DNA of 64,000 bases from Fonsecaea monophora (lineage: Eukaryota; Ascomycota; Eurotiomycetes; Chaetothyriales; Herpotrichiellaceae): positions 1 to 64,000 of the forward strand of contig NW_019173988.1 in assembly GCF_001642475.1 (NCBI RefSeq), given 5' to 3'. The translations under genes were made by a program, and so were the position numbers. Positions 33,345 through 43,989 of this stretch are shown piece by piece. The first letter of the stretch is position 1. Each line of letters begins with the position of its first letter. The notes beneath the pieces are model-generated. The model was not told the DNA's origin and searched no databases. It was given only the letters and a program-made list of their open reading frames with translations.

Positions 33345-34943
33345 ATGGCTTCAACCTTTTTGGGCCGAGTCTTAAGCCGGGTTTCCTTCTACTCGTTTGG
33401 CTTCTTCAATTGGTGTCTGTTTCTGGGGCTGTTTGTGAAAAATGGAACATTCTTCAGGAAGGATACCGAGCAAGACAAGCTACAATTTGCAATTGGTAAG
33501 TGAAGGGTGCAGAACTCCCGCAGGTAACACCACTGATTTCCTGTCTACAGAACGAGATCGCTTCTGGAACCTGACAAAATCACCTCTCCCTGGCTTCAAG
33601 CACTACTTCTACACCCTCCGCAACGGACTCAGACTACACTATATTAGCAACCGACATGGGCCTTCTCAGGGTAATCTGGTGGTATTCTTTCATGGATTTC
33701 CCGACAGTTCGATGATGTGGAGACATGTCATGCAAGAGCCGGCCATGCCAACAGGCAATACTACTTTGGTCTGCGTCGACTTGCCTGGATACGGAGGAAG
33801 TGATAGTTTCAAGAAGTACGACACCGAAGTGCTCGAGGCTCTTACGGAATTCGTCGTGGCAATGAGGGACAAGTACATACCCGCGGAGGCTTCAGACGAG
33901 ACTAGCACATTCATCGTGGGCCATGACTGGGGTTGCGTCTTGGGATTCCGTTTGGCTGCAGAGGCTCCAAGCCTTGCAGATCGCTTCATTCTGACCAACG
34001 CGCCACATGTAAGTCATCGGACCCCAGTGCTGCCAGACCGGATGACTGACCATGTATGTAGGTTGAGCTCGCCTTTGCCAACAAGGACCGGATCCTGAAC
34101 TCGGCCTCGAAGATCTTCAAGCAGTTTAAACAATCACCGAAACAAAACTTCGGGTGTTTGTCAAAAGCCTTGAATACGTTGAAGCCATTGCTCCTGCAAG
34201 TTTTGTTGATGGGTTACATTTTTGCATTCCACCTGCCATCAATCTTCGTCAGATACCTCGGCGTTGCCGGGAATTACTCGTTTATACGGGGAGCAAATTG
34301 GTCATCATACGGCAAAGGTTCCAAGGAATATCATGCGCAAGAATGCATGGCCTCTTCTTTCGGCCCTGGCCCAGAAGAATGCAAGACCTCTATTCCGACT
34401 GTCAATGGCACGGCAGCCTCCACCAACGGAGAGGTTCAGGCAACCAGTTACGGCCCCAGCGTGCTGCAAAGAGCTCAATCTCCTCAGGAGGCTTTTTGGA
34501 ATATGACCGGTTATTATCGAGACGGAGTGGGTTGGAGGCCATGGACCAAGTCGCTTGAGACTATAACCGACCTCTACGCTCTGGAGACTTCGGCTTCAGA
34601 GTCCAGTTCTCCCGGCAGACGTCGGTCTTCAATATCGCAGACTTTGTTCGTCGGTCAATACAAGGGCAGTCTCAAAGCACCCACGTACATTCTCTGGGGA
34701 GAGAAAGACCAGGCTTGCTCCAAACCAATCTGTCTAGATGGGATCGGAGACTACTTGGGCAGAGACAGCGAGGTGACGATTCTTCCACGAAGTGGGCACT
34801 GGACTCCTGTTCAGCAAAACGCTCGCCCAGCTCTTGCTACTGTGATTGGCTTATTTGCCGGAGGAGATCCGCGACCAGTGGCAAAAATGACCACCGAGGT
34901 GCAGAGAGTTTACGAGGGGGCGGTTTTGATGGTGAAGAAATGA
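33345..34943 (+). CDS. Alpha/beta-hydrolase, epoxide hydrolase-like, membrane-anchored
   Basis: Exons 33345-33495, 33551-34008 and 34062-34943 give 496 residues. The introns are GTAAGT...CTACAG and GTAAGT...TGTAG. An N-terminal hydrophobic segment (~11-32, FYSFGFFNWCLFLGLFV) probably anchors the protein. The fold is that of epoxide hydrolases and haloalkane dehalogenases: oxyanion loop HGFPDSSMMWRHV, strand CVDLPGYGGSD, and nucleophile elbow GHDWGCVLGF with Asp176 as the likely nucleophile. A large cap region follows, with a second hydrophobic stretch (LLLQVLLMGYIFAFHL). Then come WGEKDQAC, which carries the usual acid, and SGHWTPVQQ with His449. The Asp nucleophile argues against an esterase or lipase. 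The cap and Ser-rich insert (~375-395) make it longer than soluble epoxide hydrolases. The substrate is unknown. Confidence 0.87.
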
Positions 34944-35152
34944 AGGGCAAGTCAAATGAGGTGATGATATTATGTACACCTGTACTCAGATCCGGGATCG
35001 GGAAGGGATTTTCTGTATGATACCAGTTATCAGCGACGAGACCATGCGTTGCTGATACTACGACGAACGAGCTTGTGCGCGAGATGAAATGATTCCTCTT
35101 GAACTCACCAGTGCCACCGAACTGACGCCGTGTTCACTTGTCCAAGCCATAC

Positions 35153-35590
35153 TTAGCGCCTCCGCCTTGTCGCCAGGATCCAGAAGGACCAAAATGTAAG
35201 CTGGAACCCCAGGACGATCAAAACCACCCCCATGACGGTCAAAGGCAGGTCACCGTTCCCATGGCAGGTTTCGCTCTGAAACGGTATGATGGTTAGTGCT
35301 GGCGAAGGAGAAGGAGGGGGAGTTGCTCGCGGCGCAACAATCCAATGATGTGCTTGACCGTGACCATGAGTGTGACTTGGACCCGGACTTGGACTTGTAC
35401 TTATAAGCATCCAGGACTTGTAGATTGCAGCAGTCGCGGCGGTAGCGGCGAGCAAGATGCCCATGCCTATGGCTATTCCTATGCCTGCGAGAGATACTGT
35501 GAGGATACCGAGGAATGCGAATGCGAGACGGGAATGGTGATCCCGAGTCATTGTTTCTCGTTCTCGTTCTGGTTCTGGTGAAGCTTCCAT
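35153..35590 (-). CDS. Predicted two-helix membrane protein, function unknown
   Basis: I start at the Met at 35590 (MEASPEPERERETM); the frame is open further upstream but that part is low in complexity. The result is 145 residues. Two hydrophobic segments are seen: ~24-52 (FAFLGILTVSLAGIGIAIGMGILLA...) and ~117-138 (LTVMGVVLIVLGFQLTFWSFWIL). Between them lies a loop rich in Pro, Ser, His and Gly (SHTHGHGQAHH). A run of four Arg ends the protein. No family recognised. The paired helices support coding. It lies on the same strand as the next small gene but with 970 bp between them. Confidence 0.45.
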   Translation of the reverse strand: MEASPEPERERETMTRDHHSRLAFAFLGILTVSLAGIGIAIGMGILLAATAATAAIYKSWMLISTSPSPGPSHTHGHGQAHHWIVAPRATPPPSPSPALTIIPFQSETCHGNGDLPLTVMGVVLIVLGFQLTFWSFWILATRRRR

Positions 35591-36561
35591 TTTCTTCGAT
35601 CTGATGAGAGGAGAGGAGAGGAGAGGGAGGCTGCGGTGGCGGCGGTTCGGTTCAACAGAGAAATTGAGAGACGAGAAAAAGGGTTGTAGGACGTTTGACG
35701 ACCACCAAACGAACAAGAACGAGTCGAACAAGTCGATAGAAGCAGGAAGCGGGGGTTAGAGGCAGAAGTACAAGGAGGATGGACCACGCTGGTTCTGGAT
35801 CTGATTTGGCTTTGTCTTTTGTCTGTCTCTCTGCCTTTGACCCTTTTTCTCGTTTGAAGCGTCGAGCGGCGAGTTTCGAGTTTCGAGTTTCGAGTATCGA
35901 GTGAGTGATAGATTGTCTCTCATGGTCATGGCTCGGCGGCGCCCGCGCCTTGCCTGGTGACATTGTGACATACCATATAGACCATAATGTCGAGTCTCAC
36001 TGACAGACATATGTTTGCTCGTTGTGTGCCAACCAAAAACAAAAAAAAAATCACACAAGAGCAAGAGCAGCCAGAGCACCACATCACGACGATGTACTAG
36101 GTAGACAAATTGGGAAATAGGTGGATATGCATATGGAAAATAAGAATTATGATTAAACACTGAGTAGTACTTGACCCTTTTTTTGACGCCATATGCTCCC
36201 ATTCCGGCTCAATGACATACACATTGAAAGATTCGTCAATTCGCGAATGCGCTGCTTTCCCTTTTCTCAAAAAGAGCATCTATTGTCAGTGTGAGAGGGA
36301 TGATGATAAAAGGTGATATCCAGTCCCAATTGTTTTGGCACTACTCGATGTTGGGTGCTGAATTCTGGGAGGAAAACGATAATGCGCGACCCGGAGTGCC
36401 GGAGCGGATTGCCCAAAGTGTTCAACCCACAAAGTCCGCGCCTGGTGCGCTGCACAAGGAACGCGGAACAGAGATGGTGCTCTTTCAAGCTCTTGATTGC
36501 AACAATTCCGAAGCATCCAACCTAATCCCGCGAGGAGAATCTTGGACAGGTCGAACGAAGT
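35591..36561. other. Intergenic with purine-rich and 7-bp repeats
   Basis: It holds a (GAGAG)n-type tract (35608-35630), a GAGTTTC tandem repeat of three to four units (35871-35898) and A/T-rich runs near 36040. No gene recognised. A 175-codon plus-strand frame at 36291-36818 overlaps the antisense CYSTM gene and has no domain, so I reject it. Confidence 0.5.
35871..35898. repeat. Tandem repeat, 7-bp GAGTTTC unit
   Basis: Three perfect GAGTTTC units are followed by one copy with a single change (GAGTATC). It lies upstream of the small two-helix membrane gene on the minus strand. Confidence 0.85.
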
Positions 36562-36984
36562 TTAGAACAAAATGTCCAGACAGCAACAACAAGTCAGAGC
36601 AGCCAGGAATGCCGCACAGCACCCATCCGCCGCAGCCTGATCCGGTGATCTATCATAGTATCCCACAGGCGGCGGAGCTGGTTGATAATACATGCCCGGT
36701 TGTGGTGGGCCGTAGTATCCGTATGGTGGTTGTTGGCCCGGCGGACCTTGCGGCGGCCAGGGGCCTGGACCCGGGGGACTTTGATTCCAGCCTTGCGGCG
36801 GGACGTAGCCACCGTTAGGATCTTGTGCGGGAGGGTAGGACTGAGGGACGGGACCGCGTGTGTTGTCTACCGGTGCATCGGGCGGGTAGTACGGGCCAGC
36901 GTCGTGATGTACTCGCGGAGGGACGGTTGGTGCTGAGTTTGGGGGAGGGCCGGTCGGGGGTTCGAATTTGGCGTTGTCGGCCAT
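36562..36984 (-). CDS. CYSTM-type Pro/Gly/Tyr-rich cysteine transmembrane protein
   Basis: The 140-residue protein has a long disordered N-terminus rich in Pro, Gly, Gln and Tyr (PPQGWNQSPPGPGPWPPQ, GYYGPPQPGMYYQP). It ends in a short hydrophobic Cys-rich segment, DGCCAAFLAALTCCCCLDILF. This is the architecture of CYSTM proteins: small tail-anchored proteins linked to stress tolerance in fungi and plants, in which the cysteines may be lipidated or redox-active. The C-terminal segment ends at the stop, as expected. Function beyond this class cannot be read. Some fungal relatives carry an intron; none is needed here. Confidence 0.82.
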   Translation of the reverse strand: MADNAKFEPPTGPPPNSAPTVPPRVHHDAGPYYPPDAPVDNTRGPVPQSYPPAQDPNGGYVPPQGWNQSPPGPGPWPPQGPPGQQPPYGYYGPPQPGMYYQPAPPPVGYYDRSPDQAAADGCCAAFLAALTCCCCLDILF

Positions 36985-39900
36985 ACCTGTAGTGAGGAGG
37001 GAATATGCGGTCTGTTGAGGAGGAAAAGGAGTCGTCTTCAGCGGTCAATGTCCTTCACAAACAGATTCGCAGTGGCGTATTCTGCGGGGTGACGATTGGT
37101 GACGAGGCTGAGTGATCGCTCCTCTCACACCAGTCGGACAAGGCTGCGCTGCACTGGTGTTGGAGGGATTTCCTGACTTCAAGAGATCACTTAAAAGTTA
37201 ATAATTCGCTGGTTTTTCCTCTGCAGTCAGCTCAGGAATGACTTTTTGAACAAACAACTGCGCAGCTGCACTCATGTGCAAAAGGTCAGTGACATCAATG
37301 CGCTTAGGAGTGGGAGAATTAGCAAGAATGTTGCGCAGTCAGATGTCATTGATTATGAGAGCCACCGTCGTCGGCAGTGGTCGGCAAGGCGGCGCTCAAA
37401 CGTGTGAGGTGAGAGGCGAGAATTTACCACTCAGTAGTACTCAGCCCACACTGGTTGACTTGACTCGCCTTTCCTTGCCGCGAGGTCCCGAAAAGTCGGC
37501 TCTTTGTTTCTTTCGACCACGCCCCAGTCATGTGTGGGTGCTGGCTGGGTGAAAGAAGAATACTGGGAGTGAGTGATGTGCACTCGGTTCTTGTACCTCG
37601 TACGCATGATAGAATAGATTGGAGAGCGTGGCGGGGGATGGTTTAAACCCTTTCTGCCTCATATGCACGAGGTACATACCCGTGACATCTTAGAAGTATG
37701 AATCTCGATATTACTAGATAGGTAGGTAGTGCAGAGCTCTAAAAATGAAGTAAAAACCCTGGCGTGCGCTGGGGCGTGTTTTGGTGTGTGGGCGTTTCGA
37801 GTTGATGTGATGCAAGCAATGCTGCGAACACCCTCGATGGGCGATGGGCCAAGGCGCATGCACATCCCCTCCTCCTCCCTCTCCCTTTTCTTCCCCCTCC
37901 ATCACCACCATCCCCCCCGTGGTCACTGGTCATCAGCACAACACATCCCCCATCTTGCTTGCTTGGGCTAGCAGTCTCTCTGCATATCCCAAAAGAACCC
38001 AACCCACGGGGGAGAAATTAATTAATTACATGAGAAAAACAAGAATTTCAGCCCACGTGCGCCTTGTGTGAGGAATTTTTTCCTGTCAAGCTGTGCAACG
38101 TAGAGGTGATTTCCGAGGGACGAGAGATCGTTCTGCCGGCAAGCCGGACGAGTTCGCAGACAAGCTCATGAGTGCTTGTGCTTTTGAAGTACTTACCTAC
38201 AGAGGTACCGACAGAAGTGCTAGGCACATGGCCTACGTACGAGTACTTACCCGGTTCCATGGTTTGTAGACCGTACGTACGCATATACAGATGTACCGGA
38301 TCAACCAATTCCGTCGCCAATTCACGATTCGAGTAGTTGTGGTTTTCCTTTTGATCCTTCCCCTGCTGAGTACCGAGTACTGGTACTTGTCGAATCGTGT
38401 TCGTAGTGGTGGGTGGGTGACGGTGGTGATGATGATGGTCATGATGATCGTAACGACTGGTGATGGAATATCCCGGGCATGGCCTGCAGCCTATCGTAGT
38501 GTGTCCCACCTCTGCATCCACCCACCTGCGCCAAAGCTGCGAGTCTAGCTCCTCCCCTACCCAACACCAACCATCATCTTTCTGGGCACCCCAAGCAATC
38601 CCCCCATCGGCGCCCCAAGAGCCCCAAAGGCCCCAAACCCCCATGCTTCGGAATGGCTCCAGCTGGGTCCTGTGCCTTGGGGAGCACTACTTGACTCGAC
38701 CGTCAATGGCACGGATGGCTAGGCGGTAGGCCCGGGCCCTCGCGCTCCTCCCCTCTGCACCAGGACAAATCGTAGGCGTCCCCCAGGATGGAGATATATC
38801 CCCCGTTCCCAGAGGTATCGACATCTACGAGGTACTTATGAAGCGGTCAGTCTGTAGGTATCTTTCTGACTCTGGCTTTTCTTTTCCCTCGAAATTTCCA
38901 TGTGAAAATCATGATAACCCTATTGTATTGGACCGTGAGGATTGCGCCACTGGCAACTTCCGTCTTTCTCCTATCTCACTCCTTGTAGCCATTCGTGGCA
39001 ACAAGTATCATCGACTCGTAAGGGAGAGGTATGTCCGGAAGGACGAGTACTCCGTTCCTCTGCACCACCAGGATCTCAAATCGCAAGGGTGGATAAACCC
39101 CACTTCAAGGATGGCTGCAAGTAGGTCCTGTACTCATAGGCATCCAAGCAAGGGACTGTGGTTTCGTATCACAAACACTCCCACCACCACTGCTCCTCCT
39201 CTTTGAGTTTTGTAACTGGTACCTTGTCGCCGGGATCGACTGGGTGGGTGGGTTCCTGCTGGGCACTGCTGGTGCTGCTGCTATCTCTCTCACTCCGTCG
39301 ACGGGTGGGGTGGGGCCCTTTTTGCTTCACCACGTATTTATTCTGCTCATTGCTCATGGCCAAGTTACCTTAGACCCGGTTCCGATGATGATATGAGAGA
39401 AAAAAAGGGAACCTTGGGCGACCAGGACCAGGGTCCGGTGGTGGGGGTTGAGCGACATGGAGTCCAAAAAAAAAGAAGAGACCAACTCCCAACCTTTGTT
39501 CGGCGGGATCCCACGTTGTTCCGTTCCGCCTTGCCGCGAGCGAATGCCTGGGATGAGAACGGGGAATCCAGCCAAAGTTGTTTCCCGCTGCGAATAAAGC
39601 AAGCCTCACTAGCCTTATCCTTATCATTCCTCCTCGTACTTTACACCACAATCTTCGGTAGAAATGCAGCGCGCATCAGCAAGAAACCTGCCTTGCCAAC
39701 CAGCCAGCCAGCCCATCCAGAAACGATCGCTTGTGTCGCACATCAGCGAAGAAGAACCAACATCGTCGGGCATCCTTGGAGGCTAGCCACAAGCCCCCCC
39801 TCCCCCAAGCCTCTTCCGATCCATGTCAATTCTACCTGCATTTTGCCGTTTCCTGACATCCCCGATTGCTATCCGCCCTCTGATTCGGTCCTCCCGTCCT

Positions 39901-40635
39901 CAACCAAGTGATCAAGGTCCATTTGCCTGACAGCACGCAGGCACATGCCTCCCTGACTCTGTCCTGTCGGCAGACGCTCCTCGATTGAACCGAGACGCAC
40001 ACGGTACTATCGGTCCTGCACCTCAGCTTCTGTGCAGATAACGACCTTGCGTCGCTCCTCCATCCAAAATACCCATCCACCCAGCTGATAAACTTCTCCT
40101 GAACCATCAGAGTTGGATATTGCGTGCCAGTCCTCTCAGGCTCTCTCTCCCTCTCTCTCACTCTTCCTCTTTTTCTCGAAATTTTTGCTTCCTTCCCTCC
40201 TCCCCTCCTGCCTCTCTGATCTCTCGTCGCTATCCCCGGTACAATGAGCACTTATCTGTGGTACACGTTCAGCTGGAGTTCTTTGAGAAAGAGCTTTGCG
40301 CCGTGGTAACACCCACCTCCCCCAAAACAGCTGCGTATGTCACCCTTATCCGCCGTCGCTCACCGTACCTTTGCTGCTCGGACGAGACCAGCATTAATTG
40401 TCATGGATGCTGACCCGTGGCCAGGCTCAACAGTCCCATTCTCGACTCAAGATTGCATATAGAGATATCACACAGCCGGTGATATCACCCTCTTCGGAGG
40501 GGGAGGGGGTCATTACCCTTACACACAAGCCTCTTGGACCTTAGCGACATCTTCATATGCATTGCATAGATTCCATTTCTTTCTTCCGGAGTCGTTGATC
40601 GAATCCCGGGCGCCGGTACCGCTGGTCTCGCCTCG
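36985..40635. other. Gene-poor 3.65-kb region
   Basis: No gene that I can support. The longest frames (minus 38048-38644, plus 39393-39911) consist of low-complexity or random composition. The stretch holds several GTAC-rich words (GAGTACTTACC, CCTACGTACGAGTAC near 38190-38250), homopolymer runs and long pyrimidine tracts (40140-40215) that look like the leader of the gene at 40636. An inverted repeat at 40464-40486 is listed separately. A non-coding RNA or a poorly conserved gene cannot be excluded. Confidence 0.45.
40464..40486. promoter_or_regulatory. Inverted repeat upstream of the coiled-coil protein gene
   Basis: Two perfect 8-base arms, GATATCAC (40464-40471) and GTGATATC (40479-40486), are separated by seven bases. 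The site is 150 bp before the start codon at 40636. It has the form of a dimeric factor-binding site, or of paired GATA-factor cores read on both strands. No factor can be named. Confidence 0.35.
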
Positions 40636-41832
40636 ATGTTTGGCTCGAACGCGTTGCCGTTACCCCCACCCTTTGCTCACGATCGTCCTCTCCGGTTGAG
40701 CGCTGAAAGCGCCCGTCCCCTCCCGACCGGAGAATGTCGATATCTCCTGTTACACCCTTCGGCACAGAACCAACAATGTTCGTGCCAGTCCTTCCACCTA
40801 AACCGGAGCGCGCCTGGCAACATCTGTGAATGTGGCCATCAAGCCTGCTACCATGTCCACCGCGAAAACAACAATGAAAAACAAACGGATACACTCAATG
40901 CTGTTCTTGATAAGATAAACGTCGTCTTTGATAAGGTTAAGCGTATGGAGGAAACCATTCAGAATGAACGCAGTAACCGGGATTCTGCTTTACAGAGAGA
41001 AAGACAGATGTGGGAAAGAGAGATTCGCATCTTGCGTGAGGCATTAGCACCCTTTTACCAAAGCGAAAAGGAAATGCGTCGACGCATTGTCGACATTGAA
41101 GATCGAGTGGACGGCAACTATGACGAGCACGTCCGCCTCAGGGACCGCGTCGTGGCCGTTGACGATGCCACCATGTCAATGGAGAAGAGGGTGGAGGAGC
41201 TCGAAGATTTTCGCTTCAAGAGGCGACGCGTGGGTCGCAATAACACGCAGGACCAACCTTTGCAGAACGGCTATGTCTCGTCTGACCCGGACAACTTTAG
41301 ACGGGTCTCTTCGAGCATCGACGGAGGTTCGGTGCGTACGCCTTCATCGAGGGCATTGTCGCCCAATGGGACCGCGCCTGCTCCCGCACCAGAGCCAGAG
41401 GAACCTCGTTCGAGTGGAATCCTCAATCTGGTCGCTGAAATCCCCCGTCCTGGACCCTTTGTCAACCTGCCCCAACGTCTCTCACCGCCACAAGAAGAGC
41501 CAAGATCAAGTGGCTTCTTGACATTAGACATGGGCGAGCGACTCAAAGAGAGGGCTGCCTCTGAGCAGGTAGCACAGATCTCCGTCCACCAGGCTTCTCG
41601 AATTACTCCACCCCAAGATCGACCAAGTCCATCCAACTCTGCAAAGTCCAACCAGGACATCCCTTCCAGAGCTACTCGAACCCCTCCCGAAATCCTCAAC
41701 CCCAGAATGCCAATCATAGATGTCATGGTGCTCCCTGGCAACGTATCTCCAAGAAAGAGAAAGCATCATCTCGACCACATCGCCCTGGATGTGCTTGCCG
41801 ATGTCACCGTCGCCAGTCCACTGATGCCCTAA
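40636..41832 (+). CDS. Conserved fungal protein with N-terminal Cys/His cluster and coiled coil, function unknown
   Basis: The 398-residue single-exon protein has three parts. Residues ~34-75 form a Cys/His cluster, CSCQSFHL...NICECGHQACYHVH, that could bind zinc. The CxCGHQACYH pattern is one I have seen in uncharacterised fungal proteins. Residues ~80-195 form a long charged helix with heptad-like spacing (LDKINVVFDKVKRMEETIQNE, then MEKRVEELEDF), a probable coiled coil ending in a basic KRRRVGR that could act as a nuclear signal. The rest is Pro/Ser-rich and disordered. It has two EEPRSSGxL repeats, then a basic RKRKHH and a conserved-looking end, IALDVLADVTVASPL. The layout suggests a nuclear dimer, but this is inference. 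Confidence 0.7.
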   Translation: MFGSNALPLPPPFAHDRPLRLSAESARPLPTGECRYLLLHPSAQNQQCSCQSFHLNRSAPGNICECGHQACYHVHRENNNEKQTDTLNAVLDKINVVFDKVKRMEETIQNERSNRDSALQRERQMWEREIRILREALAPFYQSEKEMRRRIVDIEDRVDGNYDEHVRLRDRVVAVDDATMSMEKRVEELEDFRFKRRRVGRNNTQDQPLQNGYVSSDPDNFRRVSSSIDGGSVRTPSSRALSPNGTAPAPAPEPEEPRSSGILNLVAEIPRPGPFVNLPQRLSPPQEEPRSSGFLTLDMGERLKERAASEQVAQISVHQASRITPPQDRPSPSNSAKSNQDIPSRATRTPPEILNPRMPIIDVMVLPGNVSPRKRKHHLDHIALDVLADVTVASPLMP

Positions 41833-41860
41833 CGACCAATTTCAATTCTAGCTACCTCAC

Positions 41861-42726
41861 TCATTTTCGCCCTTCCACCATTATGATGTGGTAGCCATGG
41901 CTTGTTTTGACCTCGCCATCTGTGGTGAGAATGATTAGCAAGGGGTATCCAAAGGAACTGAACGGTCATTTTGGAATGTAGCATTGGCACCACTTCTTTT
42001 ATCGCGCGCAGATCTACTCTTTTTTTCACCTCAGAGGGTTGTCGGAATGGCTTGGGAACGCTCATTCTGTGGCTCAGTTCCTTTGTTGTACAGCTAGATA
42101 CCAGAAAAGGAACAACACGGTCCTTGTAACCAGTCTCAGGAAACGAGATAAGGAATCAGACTTACATTTTGGATTTGCTGTTGTGGAGGGTTCTAATTCG
42201 TAGGCCACTTTTTCAAAGTCCCCATGCAGGCTGCCTCTGGTTTTCCAGCCCAGTGATCCGCCTGTACAGCACAGATTGATAACGATTGTGCCATGTCAGC
42301 CCCGGTTATATTGAAGAATTCAGTGACTGGCTGACGCAGAGGGCTTGCCAAAGGAAAGGATGACGATAAGTCGCAAACGCCGTACCTTGTCGGGCCTTAT
42401 CCTCTGAGAACTCCCTTGCTACCTCATCGAATTTGACACCTTCGCGCAACTTTGCCAGGGCTTCCTCTTTCTTGGAATGCTTTTCGCACTGTCGGGGAAC
42501 CAGAGGGGTTAAAAGGGAGTGTTTGACTGACAGGAGTGGCCGGATATACCACCCTTTCTGCCCAATACCGGAACCAACCTACCAAAATGTGTCTGACGTT
42601 GATGGATTGAGCCGCTTTCAGCTTCCCACTTCCACTGGCTGCTGGGCCATCATCGTCTTTGCCTTTGCCCTTGCCTTTGGCACCGCCAGAGGAGGATTTG
42701 CCGGAATCTTTGCCCCTTGGTGCCAT
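41861..42726 (-). CDS. Parvulin-type peptidyl-prolyl isomerase, Par14/PIN4 homologue
   Basis: Par14 parvulins catalyse cis-trans isomerisation of prolyl bonds; relatives act in ribosome biogenesis and chromatin. Four exons on the minus strand: 42726-42583, 42488-42386, 42261-42166, 41919-41861, giving 133 residues, the normal length. The N-terminus is rich in Gly, Lys and Ser (~1-40), as in human PIN4. The isomerase domain begins INVRHIL|CEKHSKKEEAL, continues VKFDEVAREFSEDKARQGGSLGWKTRG and ends VKTSHGYHIIMVEGRK, almost the same as PIN4. It lacks the WW domain of Pin1 and has the non-phospho-specific Par14 character. All three introns are GT-AG; the last (41920-42165) is long for this locus at 246 nt. 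It diverges from INO80. Confidence 0.94.
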
Positions 42727-43989
42727 TGGACCTTCCTTGGAGAAGTGCCTTTTGAGCAGGGATAGTTATTGTAGAAGCACTTGCAACGAAGTGGTATCAA
42801 ATTGCGTTCTGAAATAAAAAAATGCTAGGACTGCTATTGAAACTCGACTGTGAGGTGCCACACCGGCAAAAGTTAGTTGCCCCAAATAGGGTATTCTCGT
42901 AGCCGCATGATTTATTGATAAGGAAATCCAAGAACGGAAAATAGAGTACGAACGCGATTATGACCCCTAAATTTCCTTTTTGGACTCGCGTCGGATAAGC
43001 TCTTGGCGGGCACAGTGCAAATGACGCTCGCTCCCTCGTCAGCCCCAGTTCGTGCCAGTCTTGTTCCCGGGGTGGGCGTTTTGGCACCACCACTTGGCCG
43101 TGGTCCTTCTTGTTCCCCCTTTGACAAAAAAGTCAGAAAAGGTGCCTTGTGGATCAGCCAGCGAGCAAACCTCAGCAGGTGCCCGTCATTCTCCTCGCTT
43201 CCAGCGGCCACCCTGCGCACCACTCATTCCAGCCTCAGCACAAGCAAAAACCCTCCAGCTCACCGAGCGAAACGGCTCTGGATATGAAGGGAAACACATT
43301 TATGTGCGATATGCAGTATCGCAGAGGGACCGCATCCCATAGATAGGAAAATTGCTATACCACTTGCTGCGTATATACAGAGTCGTCACGTGACGGCCCT
43401 TTGAGGTTTCTTTAACGCCGGCCGGGATTCGCGCTTTTCGAGGAAAATGGTGATTCCAGACATCCGGCATGAGCTTGGGCTTTTGGGACTGCGCACCCAC
43501 GGCTGCCACCAACTGCGATTGACCATGACCCAGCATCCTCTTCATCGCCACCAACCTTCATCTCCTTTAATCCTCCCTCCCTTCTCATCACCATCCCTTC
43601 GCCTTTCCCCAATTGCGCGACGGTGAAATACATTTCCATTGCCCTCCCAGCTGAACAATTATGTCGCCAGCCCCTTGAATGATTCCGAATCCGGTGACAC
43701 GACCTGACTGTGCCAACCGAACGCCCTTGAAGGGAAACCCAAACGGAGTGGATCGACCCTCGTCTCATCCACCCCAACCCATCCTCATCGCGATCATTGT
43801 CGTTGGCGAACAAAAGAGTGCCTCCCACCTGCTTGCAGCGCCGTGCCACGATTTGGCAATGGAGACTGGGCAAAGGCAATAGATAAACATCGAGATAGCG
43901 ACTCCCATGCCAGTAGAACCACCACACCAACGGTAGACCCAACAAGATCCACGACGTTTAGTTGGTCAACAAGGCAAAAAGATTTCACA
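42727..43989. promoter_or_regulatory. Divergent region, Par14 / INO80
   Basis: This 1.26-kb stretch lies between start codons that point apart, and should contain both promoters and a long INO80 leader. The leader is open in frame for 147 bases before the INO80 ATG, but without conserved sequence. No other gene is seen. The CAP-proximal pyrimidine-rich tract near 43555-43620 may mark the INO80 transcription start. Confidence 0.45.

Noticed and set aside
36291..36818. 175-codon plus-strand frame antisense to the CYSTM gene
   Set aside because: It has no domain, while the opposite strand encodes a coherent Pro-rich protein with a Cys-rich membrane tail.
38048..38644. 198-codon minus-strand frame
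   Set aside because: Low-complexity His/Asp runs from a GTGATGATG-type repeat, with no domain and no gene signals.
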